Notes: a model not told the origin generated them from the sequence alone. Counted from the first letter of the stretch, positions 50,590 through 60,480 are shown. The stretch is DNA of 64,000 bases from Lederbergia citrea (GCF_018343525.1 NZ_JAGYPH010000001.1:1059778-1123777); one strand, 5' to 3'. Made by a program: numbers and translations.

Positions 50590-52170
50590 TTACTCGACTG
50601 TAACGTCAGCGAAACTTTGTGAACCTGTAGGATGTGGAACAAACCCTTTTATTGTGCTTTTTCCTGCGAGCTGTGGCACTGAGTGTGCCAATGGTACCCA
50701 TGGAGCATCTTCATGGATGAGCTCCTGAACTGTTTTATAATACTCATTTCGCTTATCTTCATCTGTTTCCGTCTGTGCCTTTATTAGCAGATCATGGACT
50801 TCCTCGCTTGCGTAACGTGAATAGTTGTTGGAGCCAATACTATCTTTATCAAGCAAAGCATATAAAAAATTGTCTGCATCCCCATTATCCCCAGTCCATC
50901 CAAGCATGAACATTGGCGCTTCTCCGTCTCGGACTTTCTCGAGATATGGTCCCCACTCCACTGATACAATCTTGGCTTCTATACCGAGTTTTTCAAAGTC
51001 TGCCTGAATCGCTTCTGCTACTTTCTTGCCATTTGGCATGTATGGACGTGGTACGGGCATTGCCCATAAATCCATTTTGAAGCCATCACCAAAACCAGCT
51101 TCTTCAAGAAGTTGTTTAGCTTTATCCAAATCATATTCATAATCTTGGACATCATCGTTATAACCGTTAATTGTAGGTGGAATTGGGTTTTTAGCTGGTT
51201 GCGCAGTCCCTTCATAGAAATTATCGATGATCGCTTGTTTATTGATTGCGTGGCTCAATGCCTGCCGCACTTTCTTATTATTAAAAGGTTCTTTTTCGAC
51301 GTTAAATCCAAGATAGCCAACGTTCATGGAAGGTCGTTCAAATATCTGCAATTTCCCTTCAGATTTCACACGCTCAACATCACTTGGATTTAATCCATCC
51401 ATTAAATCAATTTCTCCCTTTATTAAAGCATTCAAGCGTGCAGAATTGTCTTCGATGACTTTGAAGATAACCTTATCAACTTTCGGAAGTCCTTTTTTCC
51501 AATACTTTTCGTTTTTCACGACCGTTATCGCATCTTTTTGCTTCCAGCTATCAAATTTAAAAGGTCCTGTGCCAACAGGATGCTTGTAATATTTGTCTCC
51601 AGCTTTTTCGAATGCCGTAGGGCTAGATATGGCAAATGGTGACATAGCAAGATTTTTCAAGAAAGGAGCTTGTGGGCGGAATAGTGTAAATTCCACTTTA
51701 TTATCATCTAATGCCTTTACCTCTTTAATGACTGCGGACTCTTCACCTTTATAACCGCCAAATTGTGATTTAAAGTAAGGAAAGCTTTCCTCAGGGCCGA
51801 CCATCCATCGCTCAAAATTTTTCACTACCGCTTCAGCGTTAAAATCAGTCCCATCATGGAATTTGATCCCTTCTTCTAATTCAAAAGTATAGGTTAACCC
51901 ATCATCTGAAATCTCCCATTTTTTTGCAAGATGCGGAATAACGACCGTACTATCCTTTTCATATTCTACAAGTGTTTCCGTTATCTGTTCTGTGACAATA
52001 AGTGATTCTCCATCCGTTATTGATGCGGGATCTAGTTTGACCGAATCACCGCCTCGTCCATAAACTAAAATACCGCCGCCGGAACCTCCTGTTTTATTTG
52101 AATTACAACCTACCATCACAATCGATAGAACCAGCATTATTGCAAATGCATAAATCATCCTTTTTGTCAT
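50590..52170 (-). CDS. Peptide-binding lipoprotein (SBP family 5)
   Basis: 526 residues; signal peptide ends in lipobox VMVGC (Cys near 22), then a Gly/Ser linker. GRGGDSVKLDPASITDGESL and FHDGTDFNAEAVVKNFERWM mark family 5 binding proteins; QIVKFHDG-type and VRQALSHAINKQAII are conserved. It captures peptides outside the membrane for the permeases encoded downstream. Substrate length (di- or oligopeptide) is not evident. Confidence 0.94.
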   Translation of the reverse strand: MTKRMIYAFAIMLVLSIVMVGCNSNKTGGSGGGILVYGRGGDSVKLDPASITDGESLIVTEQITETLVEYEKDSTVVIPHLAKKWEISDDGLTYTFELEEGIKFHDGTDFNAEAVVKNFERWMVGPEESFPYFKSQFGGYKGEESAVIKEVKALDDNKVEFTLFRPQAPFLKNLAMSPFAISSPTAFEKAGDKYYKHPVGTGPFKFDSWKQKDAITVVKNEKYWKKGLPKVDKVIFKVIEDNSARLNALIKGEIDLMDGLNPSDVERVKSEGKLQIFERPSMNVGYLGFNVEKEPFNNKKVRQALSHAINKQAIIDNFYEGTAQPAKNPIPPTINGYNDDVQDYEYDLDKAKQLLEEAGFGDGFKMDLWAMPVPRPYMPNGKKVAEAIQADFEKLGIEAKIVSVEWGPYLEKVRDGEAPMFMLGWTGDNGDADNFLYALLDKDSIGSNNYSRYASEEVHDLLIKAQTETDEDKRNEYYKTVQELIHEDAPWVPLAHSVPQLAGKSTIKGFVPHPTGSQSFADVTVE

Positions 52171-52224
52171 TGAATCTTCTTCCCCCCACCATCGTTTTTT
52201 CTTTCTTTACATATATACAAACTG

Positions 52225-53193
52225 TCAGTGGTAAAGATGACATGCTGTATAATGATCTTTGTCCACTTCCTTAAATTCAGGGCGGACTGTACGGCAAATA
52301 TCCATCACGTTCGGACATCGAGTATGGAAGGGACAACCTTTTGGCACGTTCGCTGGGCTTGGTACATCCCCCTCAAGAATAATCCTTTCTTTTCTTTCAC
52401 CCATCTTTGGAATTGGTACTGCTGAAAGCAATGCTTGAGTGTATGGATGTTTCGGATTTTCATAGATTTGTTCACTTGGCGATAGTTCGACGATGCTTCC
52501 AAGGTACATGACTCCCACCCGATTGGTAATATGCCTAACGACAGCAAGATCGTGAGCAATAAATAAATAAGTCAAGTGTAATTGTTTTTGCAAATCTTGA
52601 AGAAGATTCAAGATTTGTGACTGTACAGACACATCTAGCGCAGATACGGGTTCATCTGCCACAATCAACTTTGGATTTAATGCTAATGCACGAGCTATTC
52701 CAATCCGCTGCCTCTGTCCACCACTAAACTGATGTGGATAACGCTTTGCGTGGAATTCACTCAATCCAACAATTTCAAGGAGCTCGTACACCCTCTTCTT
52801 TCTTTTTGCTGAATCGGTTACACCATGAACAATTAACGGTTCTTCTAGTATTCTTTCAACTGTATGTCTGGGATTCAAAGAAGCAAATGGATCCTGGAAT
52901 ACCATTTGCATTTCCTTGCGCATATGTCTCATTTTACTAGGGGATAAGTGTGTGATATTTTGTCCTTCAAAAAAGATTTCTCCTTCATCTGGTTCCTGCA
53001 ATCTGAGCAGCGTCCTGCCTGTTGTGGATTTTCCGCAGCCACTTTCACCAACGAGACCTAAGGTTTCGCCTTTTTTAATGAAAAACGACACATCATTAAT
53101 TGCGGTGACCTCACCTATTTTCCTTCCTAATATTCCTTTTCTAATCGGAAAAGTCTTTTTTAAGCTTTTAATCTCAAGTAAATACTCGCTCAT
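52225..53193 (-). CDS. Peptide ABC transporter ATPase (DppF/AppF type)
   Basis: 322 residues. Walker [17 protein letters not shown]-loop, signature [19 protein letters not shown], Walker [14 protein letters not shown], and the OppF-type C-terminal cysteine cluster [20 protein letters not shown] that may bind an iron-sulphur cluster. Overlaps the previous ATPase gene by 20 bp; GGAGG before ATG 53193 lies inside it. Confidence 0.95.
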   Translation of the reverse strand: MSEYLLEIKSLKKTFPIRKGILGRKIGEVTAINDVSFFIKKGETLGLVGESGCGKSTTGRTLLRLQEPDEGEIFFEGQNITHLSPSKMRHMRKEMQMVFQDPFASLNPRHTVERILEEPLIVHGVTDSAKRKKRVYELLEIVGLSEFHAKRYPHQFSGGQRQRIGIARALALNPKLIVADEPVSALDVSVQSQILNLLQDLQKQLHLTYLFIAHDLAVVRHITNRVGVMYLGSIVELSPSEQIYENPKHPYTQALLSAVPIPKMGERKERIILEGDVPSPANVPKGCPFHTRCPNVMDICRTVRPEFKEVDKDHYTACHLYH

Positions 53194-54178
53194 TTAAGAC
53201 TTCCTCCTTCTTCTCCTCCTCATAGAGCCAGCATCTGACCTTTTGTCCGCCGGCAATTGCGATTAATTCAGGAGTTTCATCTATACAGCGCTGGAAGGCA
53301 TGAGGACATCTTGGAGCAAATTCACAGCCTGTTTTGATTAATCCGGGTTTAGGAACATTTCCAGGAATGGAGTAAAGCCGCTCTTTCTTTTCGTGCAGGT
53401 CAGGAACAGATTGTAGGAGACCGACTGTATAAGGATGTTTAGGTTCTTTAAATAATAATTCCGCCGATGCTTCTTCAACAATCTTTCCTGAATACATGAC
53501 GAGAACCCGCTTGCACATTTCAGCCACTACACCGAGATCATGAGTTATCAGCATAATTGCTGTATCTGTATTACGATTCAACTTTTTCATCAGTTCCAAT
53601 ATTTGCGCTTGGATTGTGACGTCAAGCGCTGTAGTAGGTTCATCCGCGATGAGCAGCCTAGGTTCACATACCATTGCCATCGCAATCATGACTCTTTGCC
53701 GCATTCCTCCAGAAAGCTGATGCGGATATTCCTTCACCAGTTGGTTTGCACGTGGAAGTCCAACTTGTTCGAGCATAAAAATTGCCTGTTCCAAGGCTTT
53801 TTTCTTCGACACGCTTTTATGGATCCTAATGGCCTCGATCAATTGATCTCCAATAGTAAATACGGGGTTAAGGCTGGTCATTGGTTCTTGAAATATCATG
53901 GCAATATCATTGCCGCGAATATCACACATCCTGCTTTCGGGGAGGATGGCCAGATTCTCACCATTGAAGAAGATTTCCCCCTCAATCTTTCCCGGCGGTG
54001 TTGAAATAAGCCTCATAATAGAAAGTGAAGTGATGCTTTTACCACAGCCTGATTCCCCGACAATGCCTAATATTTCTTTTTTATTAACCATAAAATTAAT
54101 ATTTTTGACCACAGGAATTTCTCCATCATCTGAGGTAAAACTCGTACTTAACCCTTTCACATTTAAAATAGGATCCAT
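53174..54178 (-). CDS. Peptide ABC transporter ATPase (DppD/AppD type)
   Basis: About 334 residues from ATG 54178 (GGGAG upstream; the frame is open to 54208). Walker [18 protein letters not shown], signature [19 protein letters not shown], Walker [14 protein letters not shown], and the C-terminal [20 protein letters not shown]. First gene of the operon, with a cre site upstream. Confidence 0.95.
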   Translation of the reverse strand: MDPILNVKGLSTSFTSDDGEIPVVKNINFMVNKKEILGIVGESGCGKSITSLSIMRLISTPPGKIEGEIFFNGENLAILPESRMCDIRGNDIAMIFQEPMTSLNPVFTIGDQLIEAIRIHKSVSKKKALEQAIFMLEQVGLPRANQLVKEYPHQLSGGMRQRVMIAMAMVCEPRLLIADEPTTALDVTIQAQILELMKKLNRNTDTAIMLITHDLGVVAEMCKRVLVMYSGKIVEEASAELLFKEPKHPYTVGLLQSVPDLHEKKERLYSIPGNVPKPGLIKTGCEFAPRCPHAFQRCIDETPELIAIAGGQKVRCWLYEEEKKEEVLNERVFT

Positions 54179-54255
54179 TGCTCCCACTCCCAAATTCACA
54201 AAATACACTATATTTAGAATTGTAACACTACCAAAAAGAGTCTACAACAAATTGC

Positions 54256-54269
54256 AGGAAGCGCTTACA
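54256..54269 (-). promoter_or_regulatory. Catabolite-responsive element (cre) upstream of the peptide transporter
   Basis: On the minus strand TGTAAGCGCTTCCT fits the CcpA consensus TGWAARCGYTWNCW at every position. It lies 78-91 bp before the first ATPase gene. Carbon-catabolite control is inferred. Confidence 0.65.
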
Positions 54270-54435
54270 AAAGAGGTCTTTTGCCCCATATTAGTACCAT
54301 TGCCAAAGTGTATTAAAGTATCGTGGAAATATAATATATGAATATATTATCGTTTTTATTTTCACTAATACTCTTTTTCATTACATTAGACGAAAAAAAA
54401 TATGATACAAATCATTCGGAAATTGGGTGAAGCAC

Positions 54436-54486
54436 AAAAAAGTTCAAAACACAACAGGCGTAGATCTTTGCTGTGATTTGAACTTG
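54436..54486 (-). terminator. Terminator of the tetR gene
   Basis: AAGTTCAAA / TTTGAACTT stem extended by CAACAG/CTGTGA-type pairing, followed by TTTTTT on the minus strand. Confidence 0.75.
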
Positions 54487-54543
54487 TATTTTTAAATTAA
54501 TAAATGATGAGTAGGCCAGGAAGCACTCTTCATGTAAGGTATC

Positions 54544-55155
54544 TCATTTTGTTAAAATTTTTATTAATAAATTGATCTCTTCCAGCCAATAACCTTCGTC
54601 AGTTTGTACATCTTGCAACATAAGGCCAGTAATGACGGAAAAATAAAGGAATAACAACTTATAGGGATCACCCAGACAGAACTCGCCCATTTGCTGCCCT
54701 TTGATAAAAATGGGAATCAGCTGTTCAATGGTTTTCTCCGGGGAATATTGTTCGATAATCTCTTTGGCCTTTTCCGGCACTTCATCTGATGTTTGCGCTT
54801 GCTGAAGCAACATGAAGAAATGTTTATTACTCTCATCAAGCATATTTTTTGTAAAAGTTCTTATTTGTTCAATGGGTGTTCCGGGCAGGCTATGAACGTT
54901 CCTTATCTCCGCTTGAGCTTCTTCCACCGCTTCCTGCACGAGTATAGAGAAAAGCTCTTCCTTAGAGTTAAAATAACGATAGGAAAGTCCTTGGCTAATA
55001 TTTGCTTCTGCAGCAATCATGCTCATTTTCGTTCCGGAGATTCCTCGAAGAGCAAATACTTTTAAGGCTGCTCTTTTAATCTGTTCCCTACGTTCATCGT
55101 GAATATAATCTGGTTGATGTTTATTTACTCGAGTCAAAGTCTGCTCACTCTCCAA
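54544..55155 (-). CDS. TetR-family transcriptional regulator
   Basis: 203 residues; N-terminal HTH IKRAALKVFALRGISGTKMS MIAAEANISQGLSYRYFNSK EELF is a standard TetR domain. The C-terminal ligand domain is unassigned. TTG 55155 has no strong ribosome-binding site, so the start is uncertain. An operator-like palindrome upstream (55234-55260) resembles the one before the dehydrogenase gene, suggesting control of itself and of that gene. Confidence 0.9.
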   Translation of the reverse strand: MESEQTLTRVNKHQPDYIHDERREQIKRAALKVFALRGISGTKMSMIAAEANISQGLSYRYFNSKEELFSILVQEAVEEAQAEIRNVHSLPGTPIEQIRTFTKNMLDESNKHFFMLLQQAQTSDEVPEKAKEIIEQYSPEKTIEQLIPIFIKGQQMGEFCLGDPYKLLFLYFSVITGLMLQDVQTDEGYWLEEINLLIKILTK

Positions 55156-55233
55156 TTTTATGCTAAATTAGGCATGCTTCTATAGTTCCAATCTCTTCTT
55201 TGCTATTAAATCTTTATCTCGTAGGAAAAACCT

Positions 55234-55260
55234 AATGAATGAATGATTCAGTCATTACTT
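55234..55260. promoter_or_regulatory. Candidate TetR operator before tetR
   Basis: AATGAATGAATG, 3-bp centre, CAGTCATTACTT: right half matches the reverse complement of the left at 9 of 12 positions. Same half-site as the palindrome at 56232-56264. Confidence 0.6.
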
Positions 55261-55302
55261 GATATAATAATTTAAATTTTATAGACTGTCAACACGCCTT
55301 AT

Positions 55303-56211
55303 CTACTGCTGGTTTAAGAGTTGTTTCTCACTAACCTCCCACAATCGCTTCGCTGCTTCCTTATTCTGAGCAGGTATAGATGGGGTGGTAATTTCCATAT
55401 TAGTGTAATAAAGTCCATTATGACCAGTAATCTCATCTGAGTCCGCCAGCCAGACCAAAGTTTCTGCACCTTTTTCGGGACTATGGGAGAACATCTTCAT
55501 CGCAGCCATAGTCAAGCGGACTAACAATCCTTTATTGTTACTGTTAAAGTTTGTGGATACCAATCCAGGGTCGAAGCAGTGAGCTGTGACCCCAGTACCA
55601 TCCAGCCGTTTAGCCAACTCTGCAGTAAATAAGATATTTGCTAATTTGGATTCTCCGTAGCGAAATGTAGGGCCACCCATGGCCTTTCCTGGGAAGCTAT
55701 AATGGTTCTCCGCATTGAGATCCTCAAAATTGATTCCCTTCTTAGCCAATTTGTGGCCGTGAGATGCCGTTGTAATCACACGGCCACAAACGTTTTCCTT
55801 CATTCGGTCAAGAAGTAACGCCGTAAGCAGAAAAGGCGCTAAATGGTTGACTGCCCAGGTCATCTCCAAACCGTCAACAGTCAGTTGCCGTTTTTGAAAC
55901 ATGGCTCCAGCATTGTTAATTAGTACATCCACTTTCGGGCATCTGGCCAGAATGTCTGCAGCCACCTGACGTATGGACTTCTGTGAGGCTAAATCGGCCA
56001 GGAAAATGTCAACTGTAGTTTTTCCCATGGTTAATGCCCTGATTTGATCCGCTACTTGTTTCGCTTTAGCATGATTTCGTGCGACAATTCCCAAGTTTGC
56101 ACCTCGAATCGCGAGCTGTTTGGCCGCGGCAAGCCCGATGCCGCTTGTGGCCCCGGTAATCACGACATACTTTCCTTGCACTGTCCACTTTGGATTATTT
56201 ATGTTCTTCAC
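55303..56211 (-). CDS. Short-chain dehydrogenase/reductase (retinol-dehydrogenase-like)
   Basis: 302 residues from GTG 56211; the open frame to ATG 56256 would place the start inside the operator. TGATSGIGLAAAKQLAIRG is the cofactor motif, NNAGAMF and YGESKLANILFTAEL (Tyr-x-x-x-Lys) are the catalytic parts. An NAD(P)-dependent oxidoreductase of unknown substrate. The TetR gene follows 147 bp downstream with its own promoter. Confidence 0.9.
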   Translation of the reverse strand: MKNINNPKWTVQGKYVVITGATSGIGLAAAKQLAIRGANLGIVARNHAKAKQVADQIRALTMGKTTVDIFLADLASQKSIRQVAADILARCPKVDVLINNAGAMFQKRQLTVDGLEMTWAVNHLAPFLLTALLLDRMKENVCGRVITTASHGHKLAKKGINFEDLNAENHYSFPGKAMGGPTFRYGESKLANILFTAELAKRLDGTGVTAHCFDPGLVSTNFNSNNKGLLVRLTMAAMKMFSHSPEKGAETLVWLADSDEITGHNGLYYTNMEITTPSIPAQNKEAAKRLWEVSEKQLLNQQ

Positions 56212-56231
56212 TTTAAGATCATCTCCATTTT

Positions 56232-56264
56232 CATTATGAATGAATGAACCATTCATTCATAATG
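56232..56264. promoter_or_regulatory. Candidate TetR operator before the dehydrogenase gene
   Basis: A perfect palindrome: CATTATGAATGAATG, centre AAC, CATTCATTCATAATG (15-bp arms). It sits 21 bp upstream of the probable start codon, where a repressor would block transcription. Confidence 0.8.
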
Positions 56265-56358
56265 ATATAAAAAAACCATCTTATCTGTCAACAAGAAATT
56301 TGAATTTAGAGGCATCTTAATCTCGGGATATTCACGGTCTTTCAGGTAGGTAGATAGA

Positions 56359-56393
56359 CCAGATAGACCAAAGTATAGGTCTATCTGGTTTTT
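56359..56393 (+). terminator. Terminator-like hairpin, plus-strand direction
   Basis: CCAGATAGACC / GGTCTATCTGG, 8-base loop, then TTTTTAC. No plus-strand gene precedes it; possibly a leftover from a lost gene. Confidence 0.55.
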
Positions 56394-56467
56394 ACTTTTG
56401 CACAATTTGTTTTTTCCTTATCAAAAAGCGGGACTATTAAAGGAATTTCAATTCACAGGATAAGTTT

Positions 56468-56959
56468 TTATTTGTCGGTCTTAGAAATAGGAACAAGTCC
56501 TCTGCCAATTAGATTAGCAGATACAGGCTTTTTCCCTATCTCCCGCGCCCATACAGATAATTGCCCGATATGGTGAATTTCATGGGCGATTACATGTCTC
56601 ATTACCTCACCCCAGGTGTCGATTACAATACGTCCATCAGGCATTGTCTCCTCTATTACATTCAACTCCATATCATCATCCCAATTACGGACAAATTCCT
56701 CAACTTCTTCATGAAATTTATCGTCTAGAGCCCGAACTTGGTTTAAGCTCTTGTATCCGTCAAAACTCTCCTCGAAATCCGGTTTTCCTTGAAGAATACG
56801 AATCCAGCTCCACTCAACATCAATAATGTGAAAAAGCGTATGCAAAATCCCTCCTACGCCACCAGTTCTGACGAGAAGTAGCTCGTCCTCATTAATTTCC
56901 TCACACCATCGATACCAATCTTCTCTTACCTTCCAATTATAGAGAAACATTGTTTGCAA
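56468..56959 (-). CDS. DinB-family protein
   Basis: 163 residues. TMFLYNWKVREDWYRWCEEI, GGVGGILHTLFHIIDVEWSW and VIAHEIHHIGQLSVWAREIG are colinear with the protein at 38044-38511. Metal histidines are in the second and third segments. The two genes are paralogues, this one outside the repeat array. Function unknown beyond the fold. Confidence 0.9.
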   Translation of the reverse strand: MQTMFLYNWKVREDWYRWCEEINEDELLLVRTGGVGGILHTLFHIIDVEWSWIRILQGKPDFEESFDGYKSLNQVRALDDKFHEEVEEFVRNWDDDMELNVIEETMPDGRIVIDTWGEVMRHVIAHEIHHIGQLSVWAREIGKKPVSANLIGRGLVPISKTDK

Positions 56960-57028
56960 ACTGATCCCTCCATTTTATTCTACTAGTACACTAACATTTT
57001 AAAAAAATTGTCTATTTACCTGATCCGG

Positions 57029-58381
57029 CTACCTTCTTTCCTTAAGAAGCCTTGAAATTCCTTCAGCAATCTTTTTCACACCAATATTGATTGACTCGAC
57101 TTCCACCTGTGAAACACTTAATCTAATGATATTTTCTTTTTTATAATCTGGCAAATACATATGATTCGTACGGTCGACGTATACATCCTCCAGCTTCAAT
57201 CGTTCAATAAGTTTTGTAGCTTTTAACTGTTTCGGTAATTCAATAGTGGAATAGAATCCAGATAATGAACACGAATAGGAAGAAGGCCGCAAATATGTTT
57301 TGAAAGCTTCCTGTAAAACCATTCCCTTATTAGTGTACATAGTCCTCATTTTTTGAATATGTGCGTGAAACATTCCACTTTTCAAATAAATTTCAAGTGC
57401 ACCTTGTGTAAGCACTGGCGTATGTAAATCTGCCGCATACTTAGCCTGTAAAAATGACTTTATCATTGGTTCAGGGATTACTGCTAGACCCAGTCTTAAT
57501 CCTGGCAGCATGACTTTGGAAAAGCTTTTCGTATAAATGACTCTTCCTGAAGGGTTGTAGGCATACATCGGATCCTGCTTTAGATTGGTATCCAAATCAC
57601 CCATGTAATCATCTTCAATAATATAAACGTCATACTTTTGGGCTAATTCTACAATCTTTTTCTTTTCAACATTTGTGTAGCTATGTCCTGTTGGATTATG
57701 GAACCTAGAAACGGTGTAGAAACACTTGATATCGTGATGCTTAAATATATCCTCTAAGTATTGCAAATCGATTCCTCTACTATTTCTTTCAATACCAAAA
57801 GCCACCGCTTTTTGGTGTTGAATTGATTCAATGAAGCCACTATGTGTTGGCTGTTCCAAACAAATATTGGTCTTGCCATTTGGAAAAGGAAGAGATGCTA
57901 AAAGATGAAGTGCCTGTTGCGAGCCGGTTACCACACATATTCTTTCCGGTGGAGTGAAGACTTGGAGATCTTGCAATTGCTTGGATAATTGAACACGTAA
58001 TGAATACAAACCTTGAATCTCAGAGTATGAAAACATATCTTCTTTATAAAGATCAATAGCCTGATTAATACAATGCTGATAATCACGAAAAGGCATCGCT
58101 TGTTTATCTGGACCAGCAGACAAGAAATCAATCTTTTTATTCGCCTTTGGATTCCCTTTACGTGAAAGATTATTATCCACGATATAATATCCACTCTTTG
58201 GCACAGCATATATTAAATGCTTCTTTTCCAATTGATCATACGCCTTTATGACAGTATTTCTACTACAAGAAAGCTCTTGAGATAAGGATCGTATGGAGGG
58301 TAATTTACTTCCAGGCTTCAATTTCCCTTCTGCTATTCGTTGATCAATCCCTCTCATAATTTCTTCGTATTTCATCATCAT
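57029..58381 (-). CDS. MocR-type PLP-dependent transcription regulator
   Basis: 450 residues. N-terminal GntR-type winged helix (KLKPGSKLPSIRSLSQELSC SRNTVIKAYDQLEKKHLI) and a class I aminotransferase-like domain with the PLP lysine in SGRVIYTKSFSKVMLPGLRL and IIEDDYMGD. AGGAGG precedes ATG 58381. MocR proteins sense vitamin B6 or amino compounds and usually control a divergent gene; here that gene is the class D beta-lactamase. pdxH, a B6 gene, is encoded 5 kb away. Confidence 0.92.
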   Translation of the reverse strand: MMMKYEEIMRGIDQRIAEGKLKPGSKLPSIRSLSQELSCSRNTVIKAYDQLEKKHLIYAVPKSGYYIVDNNLSRKGNPKANKKIDFLSAGPDKQAMPFRDYQHCINQAIDLYKEDMFSYSEIQGLYSLRVQLSKQLQDLQVFTPPERICVVTGSQQALHLLASLPFPNGKTNICLEQPTHSGFIESIQHQKAVAFGIERNSRGIDLQYLEDIFKHHDIKCFYTVSRFHNPTGHSYTNVEKKKIVELAQKYDVYIIEDDYMGDLDTNLKQDPMYAYNPSGRVIYTKSFSKVMLPGLRLGLAVIPEPMIKSFLQAKYAADLHTPVLTQGALEIYLKSGMFHAHIQKMRTMYTNKGMVLQEAFKTYLRPSSYSCSLSGFYSTIELPKQLKATKLIERLKLEDVYVDRTNHMYLPDYKKENIIRLSVSQVEVESINIGVKKIAEGISRLLKERR

Positions 58382-58400
58382 TTCTATTTAGCCTCCTATT

Positions 58401-58414
58401 CTGTACGGGTACAG
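58401..58414. promoter_or_regulatory. Candidate MocR binding site in the divergent promoter
   Basis: CTGTACGGGTACAG: CTGTAC / GTACAG inverted repeat with a 2-bp centre, followed by another GTACA half-site. Lies 20 bp upstream of the mocR start. Site assignment is inferred. Confidence 0.5.
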
Positions 58415-58497
58415 TACAAGAAAAACGGGATTTAAAATTTATTAACCTATAATTATACTTTAATAGAAATTGCAAATAAAAATTAGGAGGACGTAAC

Positions 58498-59301
58498 ATG
58501 AAAAGATTAAAGGTATTAGCTTTGCTGATTGTGTTTGTGGTAATGGGATCAATCTTCAGTATTCAAACAAATGCTAAAACATCGAAAGTAAAAGATCTCC
58601 CTGTTCAGGATTTATTTACAGGCTTTGAAGGGACAACGGTCATTAAAAACCTTAAAACAGACAAAGTCTACATCTATAACCAAAATAGGAGCAAAGAGCG
58701 ATTCACTCCAGAGTCTACTTTTAAAGTCCCAAATGCATTAATTGGCCTTGAAACGAAGGCCGTCACTGATGAATACGAAGTCAAAAGATGGGATGGCATT
58801 GTTAGAGAATTTGATGGATGGAATACAGATCATTCGTTAGCTTCAGCAATGAGACAGTCAGCTATTTGGTTTTATCAAAATATGGCCAGGGATATTGGAA
58901 TTGAGCAAATGCAACTTAATCTTAATAAAATTAATTACGGAAATAACAATATATCTGGCGGAATTGATACATTTTGGTTAAACAGTAGCTTGAAAATATC
59001 AGCTCAAGAACAAACAGGATTTATTGAAAAGCTTGTGAAAGAAAATCTCTCCTTTAAACAGCAAAACATGAAGACTGTGAAAAGAATCATAATCAATGAG
59101 GAATATGACGACTATACAATTCATGGGAAAACAGGTACGAGACTCTCAGATCTAGAACTAGGTTGGTATGTCGGATATGTTGAAACAAAAAAGGATACGT
59201 GGGTATTTTCTACAAATATTAACAGTAGCGGATCAAAAGCGAAAGAGATAACACTTAAATGTTTAATGAGGCTAAACATCATCAAAAACCATGAATCTTA
59301 A
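58498..59301 (+). CDS. bla: Class D beta-lactamase-type serine hydrolase
   Basis: 267 residues with a signal peptide (LKVLALLIVFVVMGSIFSIQ TNAK). PESTFKVPNALIGLE gives the catalytic Ser-x-x-Lys, SAIWFYQNMA the second motif (Ser-Ala-Ile in place of SxV), INYGN the YGN motif, and IHGKTGTR the KTG. W in DTFWLNSSLKIS fits class D. Chromosomal enzymes of this type are known in Bacillus (BPU-1, BSU-1 type). Hydrolytic strength is not predictable. Divergent from the MocR regulator. Confidence 0.9.
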   Translation: MKRLKVLALLIVFVVMGSIFSIQTNAKTSKVKDLPVQDLFTGFEGTTVIKNLKTDKVYIYNQNRSKERFTPESTFKVPNALIGLETKAVTDEYEVKRWDGIVREFDGWNTDHSLASAMRQSAIWFYQNMARDIGIEQMQLNLNKINYGNNNISGGIDTFWLNSSLKISAQEQTGFIEKLVKENLSFKQQNMKTVKRIIINEEYDDYTIHGKTGTRLSDLELGWYVGYVETKKDTWVFSTNINSSGSKAKEITLKCLMRLNIIKNHES

Positions 59302-59341
59302 ACAGCTAATACCAATCACCAGATAAAACTATCAAGTCTGG

Positions 59342-59391
59342 AACCATCCATTCTATATTGCATTTCGTAATTTTAATGGATGGTTTCTTTC
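59342..59391 (+). terminator. Terminator of the beta-lactamase gene
   Basis: AACCATCCATT / AATGGATGGTT, 22-base loop, then TCTTTCT. Confidence 0.75.
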
Positions 59392-59426
59392 TACTCTCAT
59401 TTGTAATACGATTTCAGAAAACTAAT

Positions 59427-59975
59427 TTAACTAACAACTTTCGTCCCTGCAATCCAGTCATAAATAGTTCTCCTTTTTTTATTGGACAGTGGACTTAATA
59501 GGTATATTAATACTGTAAACATGGCTACATATAAGATTACCATAATAGTAATCTCAGAAAAGACAGTGGGATGGATTAATCTCCACATACCGAAATGAGC
59601 AACCTCCCAAGGGAGAAACTTGATCGCAGTCTGAACAGTTGATCGACCGAGTCCAATCCGTTTACTAGCGCGGTCCAAAACACGGATGGACATCTTCTTC
59701 TTTCCCCATGTTCCTTGCCATTTAGAGCTCTCAAACAATATAAAATAGAGCGAAACGGGAAGTGTCAGCAATAAAAAGCCTGTCAGCTCAGCTATAACTG
59801 GAGAACCTGAAAACAATGGGGTTAGAAATGATTTAAATACGAAAGAAATGGTACCGGCAACGAAAATACAATAAATAGCGATAACAAGATAATCTAATAA
59901 AAAGGCATAAATGCGAGTTTTAAATGGCGTATAATGCATTCTGCCAAGGTTTTCTCCTTTGAGATCTGCTTGCAT
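59427..59975 (-). CDS. RDD family membrane protein
   Basis: 182 residues from ATG 59975 (AAAGGGGG upstream; open frame to 60026). FKTRIYAFLLDYLVIAIYCI is the RDD-type first helix (R...D), SSKWQGTWGKKKMSIRVLD the loop, and further helices follow. RDD proteins are small membrane proteins with poorly known roles, some being sodium/proton exchangers. No partner gene beside it. Confidence 0.85.
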   Translation of the reverse strand: MQADLKGENLGRMHYTPFKTRIYAFLLDYLVIAIYCIFVAGTISFVFKSFLTPLFSGSPVIAELTGFLLLTLPVSLYFILFESSKWQGTWGKKKMSIRVLDRASKRIGLGRSTVQTAIKFLPWEVAHFGMWRLIHPTVFSEITIMVILYVAMFTVLIYLLSPLSNKKRRTIYDWIAGTKVVS

Positions 59976-60031
59976 ACAATTTTCCCCCTTTTCGTTTTTA
60001 ATTTTTTCCAACTTCATTGTAATCACTTAAA

Positions 60032-60480
60032 TTAACATCTTATCGAAAGCCGCCAAACCTCTTCCTCTCCAAAAAATTGCTTTGTAGGAAGAAAGCCTAA
60101 ACCTTTATACAATTCCTTAGCGACTTGGTTATCTTCAAATACTGTATGACGAATTTCTTTGCATACAATAAATTTATTTTCAATCCAATGAATCATTTCT
60201 GATAAGGCTGCTCTTCTATATCCTCTTCCTTGATAATTTTCATCACTGATAAATCCGTTTATCCATTACATATTGGTTGTATGTTTCTCATACGCATGCA
60301 TGATGAAACCGACCAATAGATCATTGTCATATATGCCAAAGGGAATATAGCCGACATTTTCGCCATCAGGCTTTATATAAACTTTAGCAAGGGATACAGC
60401 CACTGTAGGAGCATATTTATGTTGGTATTCTGTAAGCCCCCAATCAAACAACGCATAAAAGGTGCGCTTATTTTTATTTC
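60032..60480 (-). pseudogene. GNAT acetyltransferase gene, broken
   Basis: YNDNDLLVGFIMHAYEKHTT-like first half (IYDNDLLVGFIMHAYEKHTT), an in-frame TAA at 60266-60268, and WINGFISDENYQGRGYRRAA LSEMIHWI with the acetyl-CoA loop QGRGYR. Then FEDNQVAKELYKGLGFLPT. The same frame continues through one stop. The N-terminal start is also missing. Looks SpeG-like in the loop and the second half. Confidence 0.75.

Noticed and set aside
56359..56393. Terminator of the dinB gene at 56468
   Set aside because: The T tract lies on the plus strand, the wrong direction for this minus-strand gene.
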